A program made the translations under genes and the position numbers. Positions 56,601 to 64,000 of a DNA stretch of 64,000 bases are shown piece after piece (within the stretch, counting starts at the first letter, position 1; each line of letters opens with the position of its first letter). The stretch is from Rosettibacter primus (GTDB lineage Bacteria > Bacteroidota > Ignavibacteria > Ignavibacteriales > Melioribacteraceae): positions 310,001-374,000 of the forward strand of contig NZ_JAYKGK010000001.1 of NCBI RefSeq assembly GCF_036860675.1. Direction: 5' to 3'. Below the pieces are notes generated by a model. It made no database searches. It was given only the letters and a program-made list of their open reading frames with translations, and was not told where the DNA came from.

Positions 56601-57590
56601 ATGGAAGCATTAACTGGCGTTTCAATATTAATAATAATTGCAGTAATAATTTTTTTATTTCTGTTTTTTTACTTTGTGCCAATTGGATTATTTATAACAG
56701 CTTATTTCTCAGGTGTAAAGGTAAGAATTTTTAGAGATTTGATTGGAATGAGATTACGCAAAGTATCACCACAGGTAATTATTCGAAATTTAATCTCGGC
56801 AACAAAAGCAGGAATTGATTTAAATATTTCACTACTTGAAGCTCATTATTTAGCCGGTGGCAATGTAACTAATGTAGTTAATGCTCTCATTTCAGCTAAT
56901 AAAGCAAATTTAGATTTAGGATTTGAAAAAGCTGCTGCAATTGACCTTGCTGGAAGAGATGTGCTTGAAGCTGTAAAAATGTCGGTAAACCCCAAAGTTA
57001 TTGAAACACCAATGGTAGCTGCTGTAGCTAAAGATGGTATCCAATTAAAAGCTATTGCAAGAATTACTGTAAGAACAAACTTAGAAAGACTTGTTGGAGG
57101 AGCAGGAGAAGCAACAATTCTTGCTCGTGTTGGAGAAGGTATTGTATCTACTATCGGTTCGAGTAATTCACATAAAGAAGTTTTGGAAAATCCAGATAGC
57201 ATTTCTAAGGTTGTTCTCTCCAAAGGACTTGATGCAGGAACTGCATTTGAAATTCTTTCCATAGACATTGCAGATGTTGATGTTGGAACAAACATAGGTG
57301 CAATACTTCAAGCCGACCAGGCAGAAGCGGATTTAAAAGTAGCTCGAGCTAAAGCAGAAGAAAGACGAGCTGCTGCTGTTGCTTTAGAGCAGGAAATGAA
57401 TGCAGAAGTTGCACGTATGCGCGCTAAAGTTGTTGAAGCTGAAGCTGAAATACCAAAAGCTATTGCTGAAGCTTTTCGTAATGGTAATTTAGGTGTTATG
57501 GATTATTATCATCTTAAAAATATTCAAGCTGATACTGAAATGAGAAATGCTATTGCTAAACCAGAAGAAAAGAAAAAAGAAAATCAATAA
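56601..57590 (+). CDS. floA: Flotillin-like protein FloA
   Basis: The protein has 329 residues from ATG 56601, chosen because GGAG lies 6 bp upstream; a GTG at 56589 would add four residues. One hydrophobic hairpin (about residues 5-27) anchors it to the inner membrane. The SPFH-like body has VRIFRDLIGMRLRKVSPQVIIRNLISATKAG, ARITVRTNLERLVGGAGEATILARVGEG and DVGTNIGAILQADQAEADLKVARAKAEERRAAAVALEQEM, near-identical to FloA of Bacillus (331 residues). It organises membrane microdomains. No nfeD gene is present next to it. The stop overlaps the next gene (TAATG). Confidence 0.95.
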   Translation: MEALTGVSILIIIAVIIFLFLFFYFVPIGLFITAYFSGVKVRIFRDLIGMRLRKVSPQVIIRNLISATKAGIDLNISLLEAHYLAGGNVTNVVNALISANKANLDLGFEKAAAIDLAGRDVLEAVKMSVNPKVIETPMVAAVAKDGIQLKAIARITVRTNLERLVGGAGEATILARVGEGIVSTIGSSNSHKEVLENPDSISKVVLSKGLDAGTAFEILSIDIADVDVGTNIGAILQADQAEADLKVARAKAEERRAAAVALEQEMNAEVARMRAKVVEAEAEIPKAIAEAFRNGNLGVMDYYHLKNIQADTEMRNAIAKPEEKKKENQ

Positions 57591-58144
57591 TGGATAATCT
57601 AATTGAAATAATAATTACTTTTTTTGTTATCTACAGCATCATAAGTATGATTGCTGGAATGAAAAAGCAAAAAGGTGAATCAAATTTACCAGGAGAAGAC
57701 AACAGTGATATATCTTCTCCTGATACATTTAGATATCGACAACAAAAAAATGAAAGAACAATTACAATTGAAGACCTTTTTGGTTTAAAAATTCCTCAAA
57801 CAGAATATGAAAAACCAGAAACAAAAAGCAGTGAAAATATTTCACTTGAAAATATAAGCTGGGATCCGGAAAAAGAATTTGAAGAAAAAATTAAACAAAA
57901 AGAATCACTTGAATATAGAAACATAGAAAAAAATATTCCCGATATTGATTATGATAAAACACCATCATACGAAATTGCAGCTGTAAGAAGAGTTGACAAA
58001 CAAGATGTTAAAGTTTATGAAGAAAAGAAAGTTTTTGAAAATCAATTACTTAATATAAAAACCAAACTCAAAAATCCAGAAACCGTTAGAGAATTATTTA
58101 TTATTTCCGAGATTCTAAATAAACCAAAATCACTCCGCAGATAA
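57590..58144 (+). CDS. Membrane-anchored charged protein of unknown function
   Basis: This 184-residue protein has one N-terminal hydrophobic segment (residues 4-22; IEIIITFFVIYSIISMIAG). The rest is a highly charged, probably disordered region rich in Lys, Glu and Asp. A short helix at the C-terminus (LKNPETVRELFIISEILNKPKSLRR) resembles the tail of small proteins seen next to floA or hflC-like genes in Bacteroidota. Function unknown. It is coupled to floA before and to the helicase after by single-base overlaps. Confidence 0.75.
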   Translation: MDNLIEIIITFFVIYSIISMIAGMKKQKGESNLPGEDNSDISSPDTFRYRQQKNERTITIEDLFGLKIPQTEYEKPETKSSENISLENISWDPEKEFEEKIKQKESLEYRNIEKNIPDIDYDKTPSYEIAAVRRVDKQDVKVYEEKKVFENQLLNIKTKLKNPETVRELFIISEILNKPKSLRR

Positions 58145-60138
58145 TGGCAAAAAAATTTGTAATTAAAAAAGTAAACCAAATTCAAATAGAACATAGCATT
58201 GATGAATCAAGATTTAAGATAAATTACAGAGAAGCATTAAATCCCTCACAATATGAAGCTGTATGTTCGATTGAAGGAAATTATCTAGTAATTGCTGGTG
58301 CGGGGAGCGGTAAAACCAGAACTCTTGTCTACCGTGTTGCAAGATTAACAGAACTCGGGTATGACCCATCTTCAATATTACTTCTTACTTTTACACGCAA
58401 GGCAGCTAAAGAAATGATGGATAGAGCTGCAATACTACTTGATAACAGATGTTCAAAAATAAATGGCGGAACATTTCATTCATTCGCTAATCTTACTCTT
58501 CGAAAATATGCTAAAGCTGTTGGTCTGGATAATGGATTTACAATACTCGATCAGGCAGATAGTGAAGATGTTATTAATCTTATAAGAGGACAACTAAATT
58601 TATCTCAGCATAAAAAAAGATTTCCAAACAAACAAACTATCTTCAAAGTATTGAGTTTAAGCGCAAATACTACTAAACCGATAGAAGAAATACTTCAAGA
58701 AGAATATCCTCACTTTGCTGAGTATACAGATAAATTTCTGGAAATTAAAAAAATTTATGAATCTTATAAAAAACAAAATCATCTCTTAGATTACGATGAC
58801 TTACTAATTTATTTAAGAAATTTTTTGTTCGATCTTGGTCCTGCCGCCAAATCATTTCTCAACACAATTAAATTTGTAATGGTAGATGAATATCAGGATA
58901 CAAATAAATTACAGGCAGAAATTATTCAAGGATTAGGACAAATTAATCAGAACATTACGGTTGTTGGTGATGATTCACAATCAATATACGCTTTCAGGGG
59001 AGCAAATTTCAAAAATATTATGGAGTTCCCAAAATTATTTAAGAATGTCAAAATCATAACACTCGAAGAAAATTATAGAAGCACTCAAGAAATTTTAAAC
59101 TTTGCAAACTACATTATTGAGAATGCAATTGAAAAATATCCAAAACATCTTTACAGCAGAAAAATTGGAGGAGAACTTCCAGGAATAGTAAGTGCTGCAA
59201 ATGAAAATATGCAGTCAAGATTCATAGTTGAAAGAATTTTAGAACTTCGTGAAGAAGGTGTTCCACTAAATGAAATAGCTGTTTTATTCAGGTCTTCTTT
59301 TCATTCGTTTGATTTAGAAATTGAACTTAACAAAGCAAATATTCCTTATGTAAAATTTGGGGGGATGAAATTTATTGAAGCCGCACATGTTAAAGATTTA
59401 CTTTCTTTCCTACGAATTGCAGCAAACCCGCTTGATTTTGTAAGCTGGTATCGTGTATTATTATTGCATGAAGGAATTGGTCCTAAAAAAGCTCAACAAA
59501 TAATGGATGAAATTGCTAAAGATAATTTATCAATAAAAAGAGAACCTGAAAATACGGTAAGTAAAAAATATAGCGATAAAATTTTCAATTTGTTTTCACT
59601 TCTTCACGAAATTCATACGAAAAATCAATTACCCGCTGATAAAGCAGAATTAGCATTAAAATATTATGAACCACTTTTTATAGATAAATATGATGACTGG
59701 AATAAACGCAAAAAAGATTTAGACATTTTTATTAACATAGCAGAAAATTATAGAAGTCTCGACAGTTTTTTAGCTGATATGGCTCTGGAACCACCGCAGG
59801 ATACTGTAATTGATGTAGAAGCTACAGATAAAGAAAAAGAATTTGTTACGCTTTCAACAATTCATTCAGCTAAAGGATTGGAATGGCACACAGTTTTTAT
59901 AATTCATGCAATAGATGGGTTTTTTCCTTCAAGTCAATCTTTTGAAAAATTAGAAACACTTGAAGAAGAAAGAAGATTAATGTATGTAGCAACAACAAGA
60001 GCAAAACAAAATTTATATGTTTGTTATCCAATGAACATTTTTGACCGTTACAACGGAACAACTTATGCTAAACCGTCACGCTTCATACAAGGAATTACAG
60101 AAGATAAAGCTGACTACTGGCTAATCGAAGAAGGATAA
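58144..60138 (+). CDS. UvrD/PcrA-type superfamily 1 DNA helicase
   Basis: This 664-residue protein has the SF1A helicase motifs in order: LNPSQYEAV (Q motif, about residue 30), GAGSGKTRTLVYRVA (motif I, about 52-66), TFTRKAAKEMMDRA (Ia), VDEYQDTNKLQAEI (II, about 247), GDDSQSIYAFRGAN (III), LEENYRST (IV), STIHSAKGLEWHTVFI (V) and MYVATTRAKQNLYV (VI). It is shorter than E. coli UvrD (720 residues) and lacks the basic C-terminal RNA-polymerase-binding tail. It probably works in excision or recombination repair. The start overlaps the previous stop by one base. Confidence 0.94.
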   Translation: MAKKFVIKKVNQIQIEHSIDESRFKINYREALNPSQYEAVCSIEGNYLVIAGAGSGKTRTLVYRVARLTELGYDPSSILLLTFTRKAAKEMMDRAAILLDNRCSKINGGTFHSFANLTLRKYAKAVGLDNGFTILDQADSEDVINLIRGQLNLSQHKKRFPNKQTIFKVLSLSANTTKPIEEILQEEYPHFAEYTDKFLEIKKIYESYKKQNHLLDYDDLLIYLRNFLFDLGPAAKSFLNTIKFVMVDEYQDTNKLQAEIIQGLGQINQNITVVGDDSQSIYAFRGANFKNIMEFPKLFKNVKIITLEENYRSTQEILNFANYIIENAIEKYPKHLYSRKIGGELPGIVSAANENMQSRFIVERILELREEGVPLNEIAVLFRSSFHSFDLEIELNKANIPYVKFGGMKFIEAAHVKDLLSFLRIAANPLDFVSWYRVLLLHEGIGPKKAQQIMDEIAKDNLSIKREPENTVSKKYSDKIFNLFSLLHEIHTKNQLPADKAELALKYYEPLFIDKYDDWNKRKKDLDIFINIAENYRSLDSFLADMALEPPQDTVIDVEATDKEKEFVTLSTIHSAKGLEWHTVFIIHAIDGFFPSSQSFEKLETLEEERRLMYVATTRAKQNLYVCYPMNIFDRYNGTTYAKPSRFIQGITEDKADYWLIEEG

Positions 60139-60250
60139 TCTCTCTTTACTTTATATTGCTTATATTTAGTTATTCACATGTTTATACATTATCAAGAATA
60201 AGACAATATACTTTAATATATTTAGTTACAAAAAATTTTGAGGTTTAAAT

Positions 60251-61711
60251 TTGGAAAACATTAGAGTACGTTTTGCACCAAGTCCAACTGGTTATTTACA
60301 TGTTGGTGGACTTAGAACAGCTCTTTATAATTATTTATTTGCAAGAAAAAATAATGGTAAATTTATTTTAAGAATTGAAGATACTGATAGAAGCCGTTAT
60401 GTTGAAGGCGCAGTTGAAAATTTGATTGCATCATTAAAATGGTGCGGTCTTAATTATGATGAAGGTCCTGATATTGGAGGTGCCTATGGACCTTATATGC
60501 AATCTCAGCGAATTGATATTTATCAAAAATATGCACAGGAATTAATCTCTAAAGGATACGCATATTATTGTTTTTGCACACCAGAAAGATTGGAAGCATT
60601 AAGAAAAGAACAACAGCTACAAAAACTGCCACAAGCAAAATATGATAAGCATTGTCTTCATCTATCGAAATCTGAAATTGAAGAAAAATTAAATTCTAAA
60701 ATACCATATGTTATTCGACTAAATGTTGAACCAAATCAAAAAATAATTTTTGATGATGCTATTAGAGGCACTGTTGAATTTGACAGTAATAATATTGACG
60801 ACCAAATCTTAATTAAAAGCGATGGATATCCTACATATCACATGGCAAATGTTGTCGATGACCATTTAATGAAAATAAGTCATGTGATTCGTGGAGAAGA
60901 GTGGCTCTCTTCTACTCCAAAACATATTTTATTGTACAATTATTTTAATTGGGAGAAACCAATTTTTGCTCATCTACCATTACTGCTAAATCCTGATAGG
61001 TCTAAACTAAGCAAAAGACAGGGTGATGTTGCAGTTGAAGATTATCGCGCTAAAGGATATATGAAAGAAGCATTAATCAATTTTGTTGCTTTGCTTGGAT
61101 GGAATGCAGGAGATGATAAAGAATTTTATTACATGGATGAATTAATAGAAAAATTTTCACTTGAAAGAGTCAATAAATCAGGTGCAGTTTTTGATATTGA
61201 CAAATTAAACTGGCTCAATGCCGAACATTTAAGAAAAAAACCTGATGATGAAATTTTATCAATGCTGAAAGATTATATCAAAACTACAGAATTTGCTGAT
61301 AAAAATTTTTCTGATTCATTTTTGTTAAATATTATCCATGCAATGAAAGAAAGAGTCTCCTTTGTTCATGAATTTGTAAATAATTGTAAATACTTCTATG
61401 AAGAACCTAAAGATTATGAATTAAAATCTGTCGAAAAAAATTGGAAAGATGATACACCGGAACTGATGAAAAAATTAGTTGAAAGATTTTCTTTACTGAA
61501 TAATCCTAAAAAAGAAGATTTTGAATATGCATTAAACAAAATTGCAGAAGAACACAACATTAGCAAAGGTAAATTAATTCATCCATTAAGATTAGCAGTA
61601 TCTGGTCAAAGCACTGGTCCAGGAATTTTTGATATTTTATTTATACTCGGTAAAGATGAAGTTATCAAAAGAATAAATATTGCATTAGAAAAAATACCTC
61701 AACTTTTATGA
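60251..61711 (+). CDS. gltX: Glutamate-tRNA ligase
   Basis: This 486-residue class I synthetase starts at a TTG (60251) with GAGG 8 bp upstream and the conserved N-terminus MENIRVRFAPSPTGYLHVGG, which includes the HIGH-type motif. Further segments are RIEDTDRSR, YHMANVVDDHLMKISHVIRGEEWLSSTPKH and the KMSKS-type SKLSKRQGD (about 253). The helical anticodon domain fills the C-terminal third. It charges tRNA-Glu; a separate GlnS is encoded next door, so a transamidation route for Gln is not required. The gene is convergent with glnS. Confidence 0.96.
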   Translation: MENIRVRFAPSPTGYLHVGGLRTALYNYLFARKNNGKFILRIEDTDRSRYVEGAVENLIASLKWCGLNYDEGPDIGGAYGPYMQSQRIDIYQKYAQELISKGYAYYCFCTPERLEALRKEQQLQKLPQAKYDKHCLHLSKSEIEEKLNSKIPYVIRLNVEPNQKIIFDDAIRGTVEFDSNNIDDQILIKSDGYPTYHMANVVDDHLMKISHVIRGEEWLSSTPKHILLYNYFNWEKPIFAHLPLLLNPDRSKLSKRQGDVAVEDYRAKGYMKEALINFVALLGWNAGDDKEFYYMDELIEKFSLERVNKSGAVFDIDKLNWLNAEHLRKKPDDEILSMLKDYIKTTEFADKNFSDSFLLNIIHAMKERVSFVHEFVNNCKYFYEEPKDYELKSVEKNWKDDTPELMKKLVERFSLLNNPKKEDFEYALNKIAEEHNISKGKLIHPLRLAVSGQSTGPGIFDILFILGKDEVIKRINIALEKIPQLL

Positions 61712-61720
61712 AATAAAATT

Positions 61721-61752
61721 TATTTCCTGCTCGTTTTTATGCGAGCGGGAAA
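61721..61752. terminator. Bidirectional terminator between gltX and glnS
   Basis: TTTCCTGCTCG and CGAGCGGGAAA arms (two G-U type pairs) flank a TTTTTATG loop. On the minus strand the stem is followed by T-rich sequence. It sits between the convergent gltX and glnS stops. Confidence 0.75.
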
Positions 61753-61760
61753 ATAAAAAT

Positions 61761-63455
61761 CTAATTAGAATCTTTCTTCCAGCTTTCTTTTAATGTAACT
61801 GTTCTGTTAAAAACTAATTTTTCATTTGTTGAATATTTAGTATCAACACAAAAGTAACCATTTCTCTCAAACTGAAATTTGTCGCCCGGTTTAGCATTTT
61901 TAAGAGACGGTTCAATCATTGCTTCGGGTATTATTGTCAAAGAATTTGGATTAATGTAATCCAGCCAATTTTCATATGCTGCTGGTTCTTCTACTGTAAA
62001 TAATCTATCATATAATCTTACTTCAGCTTTTTCTGCATGTCGTGCAGAAACCCAGTGAATCGTCCCTTTTACTTTTTTATTACTTTTCCCGCTGCCACTT
62101 TTAGTATCAGGGTCATAAGTGCATCGTAATTCTAAAATTTCTCCTTTGTCATTTTTAATAACTTCTTCACATTTTATTATGTAAGCATAGCGCAGTCGAA
62201 CTTCGCCATTTGGGACTAAGCGATAATAACCTTTTGGAGGATTTTCCATAAAATCTGTTTGTTCAATATAAATTTCTTTCGAGAAAGGAACTTTTCTTGT
62301 GCCTGCACTAAAATCTTCAGGATTATTAATTGCATCAAGTTCTTCTACTAAATCATCAGGATAATTTGTTATTACAACTTTTAATGGATTAAGAACTGCC
62401 ATTGCACGTTGTGCTCTTTTATTCAAATCTTCTCGAATTGCATATTCAAGTAAAGCTATGTCTGTTAAAGCATCTCTTTTGGCAACACCAATAATCTCTG
62501 TAAAATTTCTTATTGCTTCTGGAGTATAACCTCTTCTTCTTAAACCAGAAATTGTTGGCATTCTTGGATCATCCCAGCCATCCACATATCCTTCCTGAAC
62601 AAGCTGCAAAAGTTTTCTTTTACTCATCACTGTGTAACTCAAGTTCAAACGTGCAAATTCTATTTGTTGTGGATGATAAATTTCAAGCTGATCTAAAAAC
62701 CAATCATACAAAGGTCTGTGATTTTCAAATTCAAGAGTACAGATTGAATGAGTTATTCCTTCAATTGAATCTTCGAGTCCATGAGCCCAATCATAAGTTG
62801 GATAAATACACCATTTATTTCCCTGGCGGTGATGAGGCTGATGAATAATTCTATACATTACTGGATCTCGCATGTTTAAGTTAGGGGAAGCCATATCAAT
62901 TTTTGCACGAAGAGTTTTTGCTCCATCAGGAAATTCACCTTTGCGCATCCTTTCAAATAAATCAAGATTTTCCTGAATAGTTCGATTTCGATATGGACTT
63001 TCTATTCCAGGTTCTGTTAATGTTCCTCGTGTCTTCCTAATTTCTTCTGCACTTAAATCGCAAACATAAGCTTTACCTTTTTTAATTAGTTCTACTGCCC
63101 ATTGATACATTTGCTCAAAATAATCTGATGCAAAAAATAATCTGTCTTCAAAATCTGCTCCAAGCCATTTTACATCCTCAATTATCGAATTAACATATTC
63201 TACTTCTTCCTTTTCAGGATTTGTATCATCAAATCGAAGATTAAATTTCCCTCCGTAATGTTGAGCAATCCCATAATTTAAGCAAATTGCTTTTGCATGG
63301 CCTATATGAAGATAACCATTAGGTTCTGGAGGAAATCTGGTATGGACTCTCCCACCCCACTTATTTGTTCTGATATCTTCATCAATAATTTCATAAATAA
63401 AATTCTTTGGCTTTTTTTCTGACCGATTTTCAGTCTTGTTGTTCTTTTCTTCCAT
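61761..63455 (-). CDS. glnS: Glutamine-tRNA ligase
   Basis: This 564-residue class I synthetase has the HIGH motif in RFPPEPNGYLHIGHAKAI (about residues 42-59), LRFDDTNPEKEE, TYDWAHGLEDSIEGITHSICTLEFENHRPLYDW and the KMSKS-type VMSKRKL (about 273). The C-terminal beta-barrel anticodon domain includes VKGTIHWVSARHA. Length is close to that of E. coli GlnS (554). Its presence means Gln-tRNA is made directly. The gene is convergent with gltX. Confidence 0.97.
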   Translation of the reverse strand: MEEKNNKTENRSEKKPKNFIYEIIDEDIRTNKWGGRVHTRFPPEPNGYLHIGHAKAICLNYGIAQHYGGKFNLRFDDTNPEKEEVEYVNSIIEDVKWLGADFEDRLFFASDYFEQMYQWAVELIKKGKAYVCDLSAEEIRKTRGTLTEPGIESPYRNRTIQENLDLFERMRKGEFPDGAKTLRAKIDMASPNLNMRDPVMYRIIHQPHHRQGNKWCIYPTYDWAHGLEDSIEGITHSICTLEFENHRPLYDWFLDQLEIYHPQQIEFARLNLSYTVMSKRKLLQLVQEGYVDGWDDPRMPTISGLRRRGYTPEAIRNFTEIIGVAKRDALTDIALLEYAIREDLNKRAQRAMAVLNPLKVVITNYPDDLVEELDAINNPEDFSAGTRKVPFSKEIYIEQTDFMENPPKGYYRLVPNGEVRLRYAYIIKCEEVIKNDKGEILELRCTYDPDTKSGSGKSNKKVKGTIHWVSARHAEKAEVRLYDRLFTVEEPAAYENWLDYINPNSLTIIPEAMIEPSLKNAKPGDKFQFERNGYFCVDTKYSTNEKLVFNRTVTLKESWKKDSN

Positions 63456-63716
63456 AATTTCACAAAAAATTTTTAATAATTTAATCCAAAGTTACAGAAA
63501 TATAAAAAGGAGCTCAATACACAAATAAAAATATATGTTATTAAAAATTTCTTATTAAATATTAAAAAATTATTTATAAGAAATTTCTTAAAGATATTTA
63601 TAACTACACCTAAATTTGAGAATTGCAATAAATGATTTATTAAAGAAATTCAATTAAAAAACGATAATATATTGCAGAGAAAGCTATTTTCTCATAAAAG
63701 TCCTGGGACAGAGTGT
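63456..63716. other. AT-rich intergenic region
   Basis: These 261 bp separate the glnS start from the divergent partial gene. They must hold both promoters. No repeat, hairpin or frame stands out. Confidence 0.4.
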
Positions 63717-64000
63717 ATGAAAACAAAAATATTAAAAATCATCTCCTCTAGTTTTCCTTTATTAATTTTTATTACACTGTTAATTCTTTTTATTAATCTT
63801 CATGAATTTGAAGAAACTTTTAATTTTAACAACAAAACAATTTTCTTGAGCGCATTATTTGCTTTAGTAATTAGTTTCTTGTTTGTTATATACTATTACT
63901 TTGGCGTGGAAAATTCATTAAGAAAAATAAAATCATATATTAAGAAAATAGCTGAAAATGATACGATTTCCATATCAACTGCATTAACAGAATTGTCACA
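63717..64000 (+). CDS. Membrane protein with HAMP-like linker, probable sensor, 5' part only
   Basis: The frame opens at ATG 63717 and runs off the window end, giving 94 codons. The start MKTKILKIISSSFPLLIFITLLILFIN is a membrane segment. A second segment lies at about residues 43-61 (IFLSALFALVISFLFVIYYYF). A short extracytoplasmic loop joins them, and NSLRKIKSYIKKIAENDTIS follows, resembling the start of a HAMP linker. A histidine kinase, methyl-accepting protein or SpoIIE phosphatase would fit. The output domain lies outside the window, so no function is assigned. Confidence 0.65.
   Translation, partial: MKTKILKIISSSFPLLIFITLLILFINLHEFEETFNFNNKTIFLSALFALVISFLFVIYYYFGVENSLRKIKSYIKKIAENDTISISTALTELS

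Overview
The window is an AT-rich bacterial chromosome segment. The content points to the Ignavibacteria (Ignavibacteriota, Bacteroidota/Chlorobiota side). A secreted pectate lyase carries a type IX secretion (T9SS) sorting domain with the NYPNPFNPVT core typical of that class. A TonB receptor sits beside a PorV-type barrel without SusD. ClpC, FloA, PurE, a trigger factor-ClpP pair and a T9SS-type secretome complete the picture. This lineage call is inferred from gene content only.

Positions 1-26146 hold one long minus-strand pectin/uronate utilisation region. Its outer part (1-11735) encodes a GH105 unsaturated rhamnogalacturonyl hydrolase (cut by the window edge), a PorV-like barrel, a secreted fibronectin-type/T9SS protein, a TonB-dependent receptor, a GH43 enzyme and a PL1 pectate lyase. 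The inner part (12087-26146) encodes catabolism. KduI and KduD take unsaturated uronates to 2-keto-3-deoxygluconate (KDG). ExuT imports uronates, and UxaC, UxaE and an SDR-type UxuB take galacturonate and glucuronate to mannonate. A PfkB kinase and Eda finish KDG to pyruvate and glyceraldehyde-3-phosphate. Transketolase, 6-phosphogluconate dehydrogenase and a LarA-superfamily nickel enzyme are interleaved. No mannonate dehydratase is present, so a mannonate-to-gluconate link through the LarA homologue is a real possibility. The 3' end of the transketolase gene has been duplicated together with a palindromic repeat, leaving a decayed remnant.

Positions 26405-27372 carry tRNA-Ser(GGA), preceded by four 82-83 bp tandem copies of its own 5' part with an inserted hairpin, and tRNA-Ser(CGA). 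Positions 27428-34786 carry housekeeping and envelope genes: MtgA, ferritin, L28, a Trp/Tyr-rich DUF6600-like protein, a CxxS thioredoxin-fold protein, a MORN/TonB_C protein, tRNA-Leu, trigger factor and ClpP.

Positions 34910-48523 hold a DPP-IV peptidase, a hybrid sensor whose kinase core looks dead but which has three receiver domains, PurE, a DUF2807 lipoprotein, a three-AAA-module CbxX/EccA-like ATPase followed closely by an ABC-2 exporter, an SDR and a cupin.

Positions 48527-56282 form a tightly packed minus-strand block: ClpC, pterin dehydratase, PyrE, M64 peptidase, SpoIIE-type phosphatase, PduS-like reductase and PduT-like microcompartment shell protein. The last two are microcompartment parts with no other microcompartment gene in the window. 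Positions 56601-64000 hold FloA, an unknown protein and a UvrD-type helicase overlapping by single bases, then GltX and GlnS in convergent orientation, and the start of a membrane (probably sensor) protein cut by the window end.
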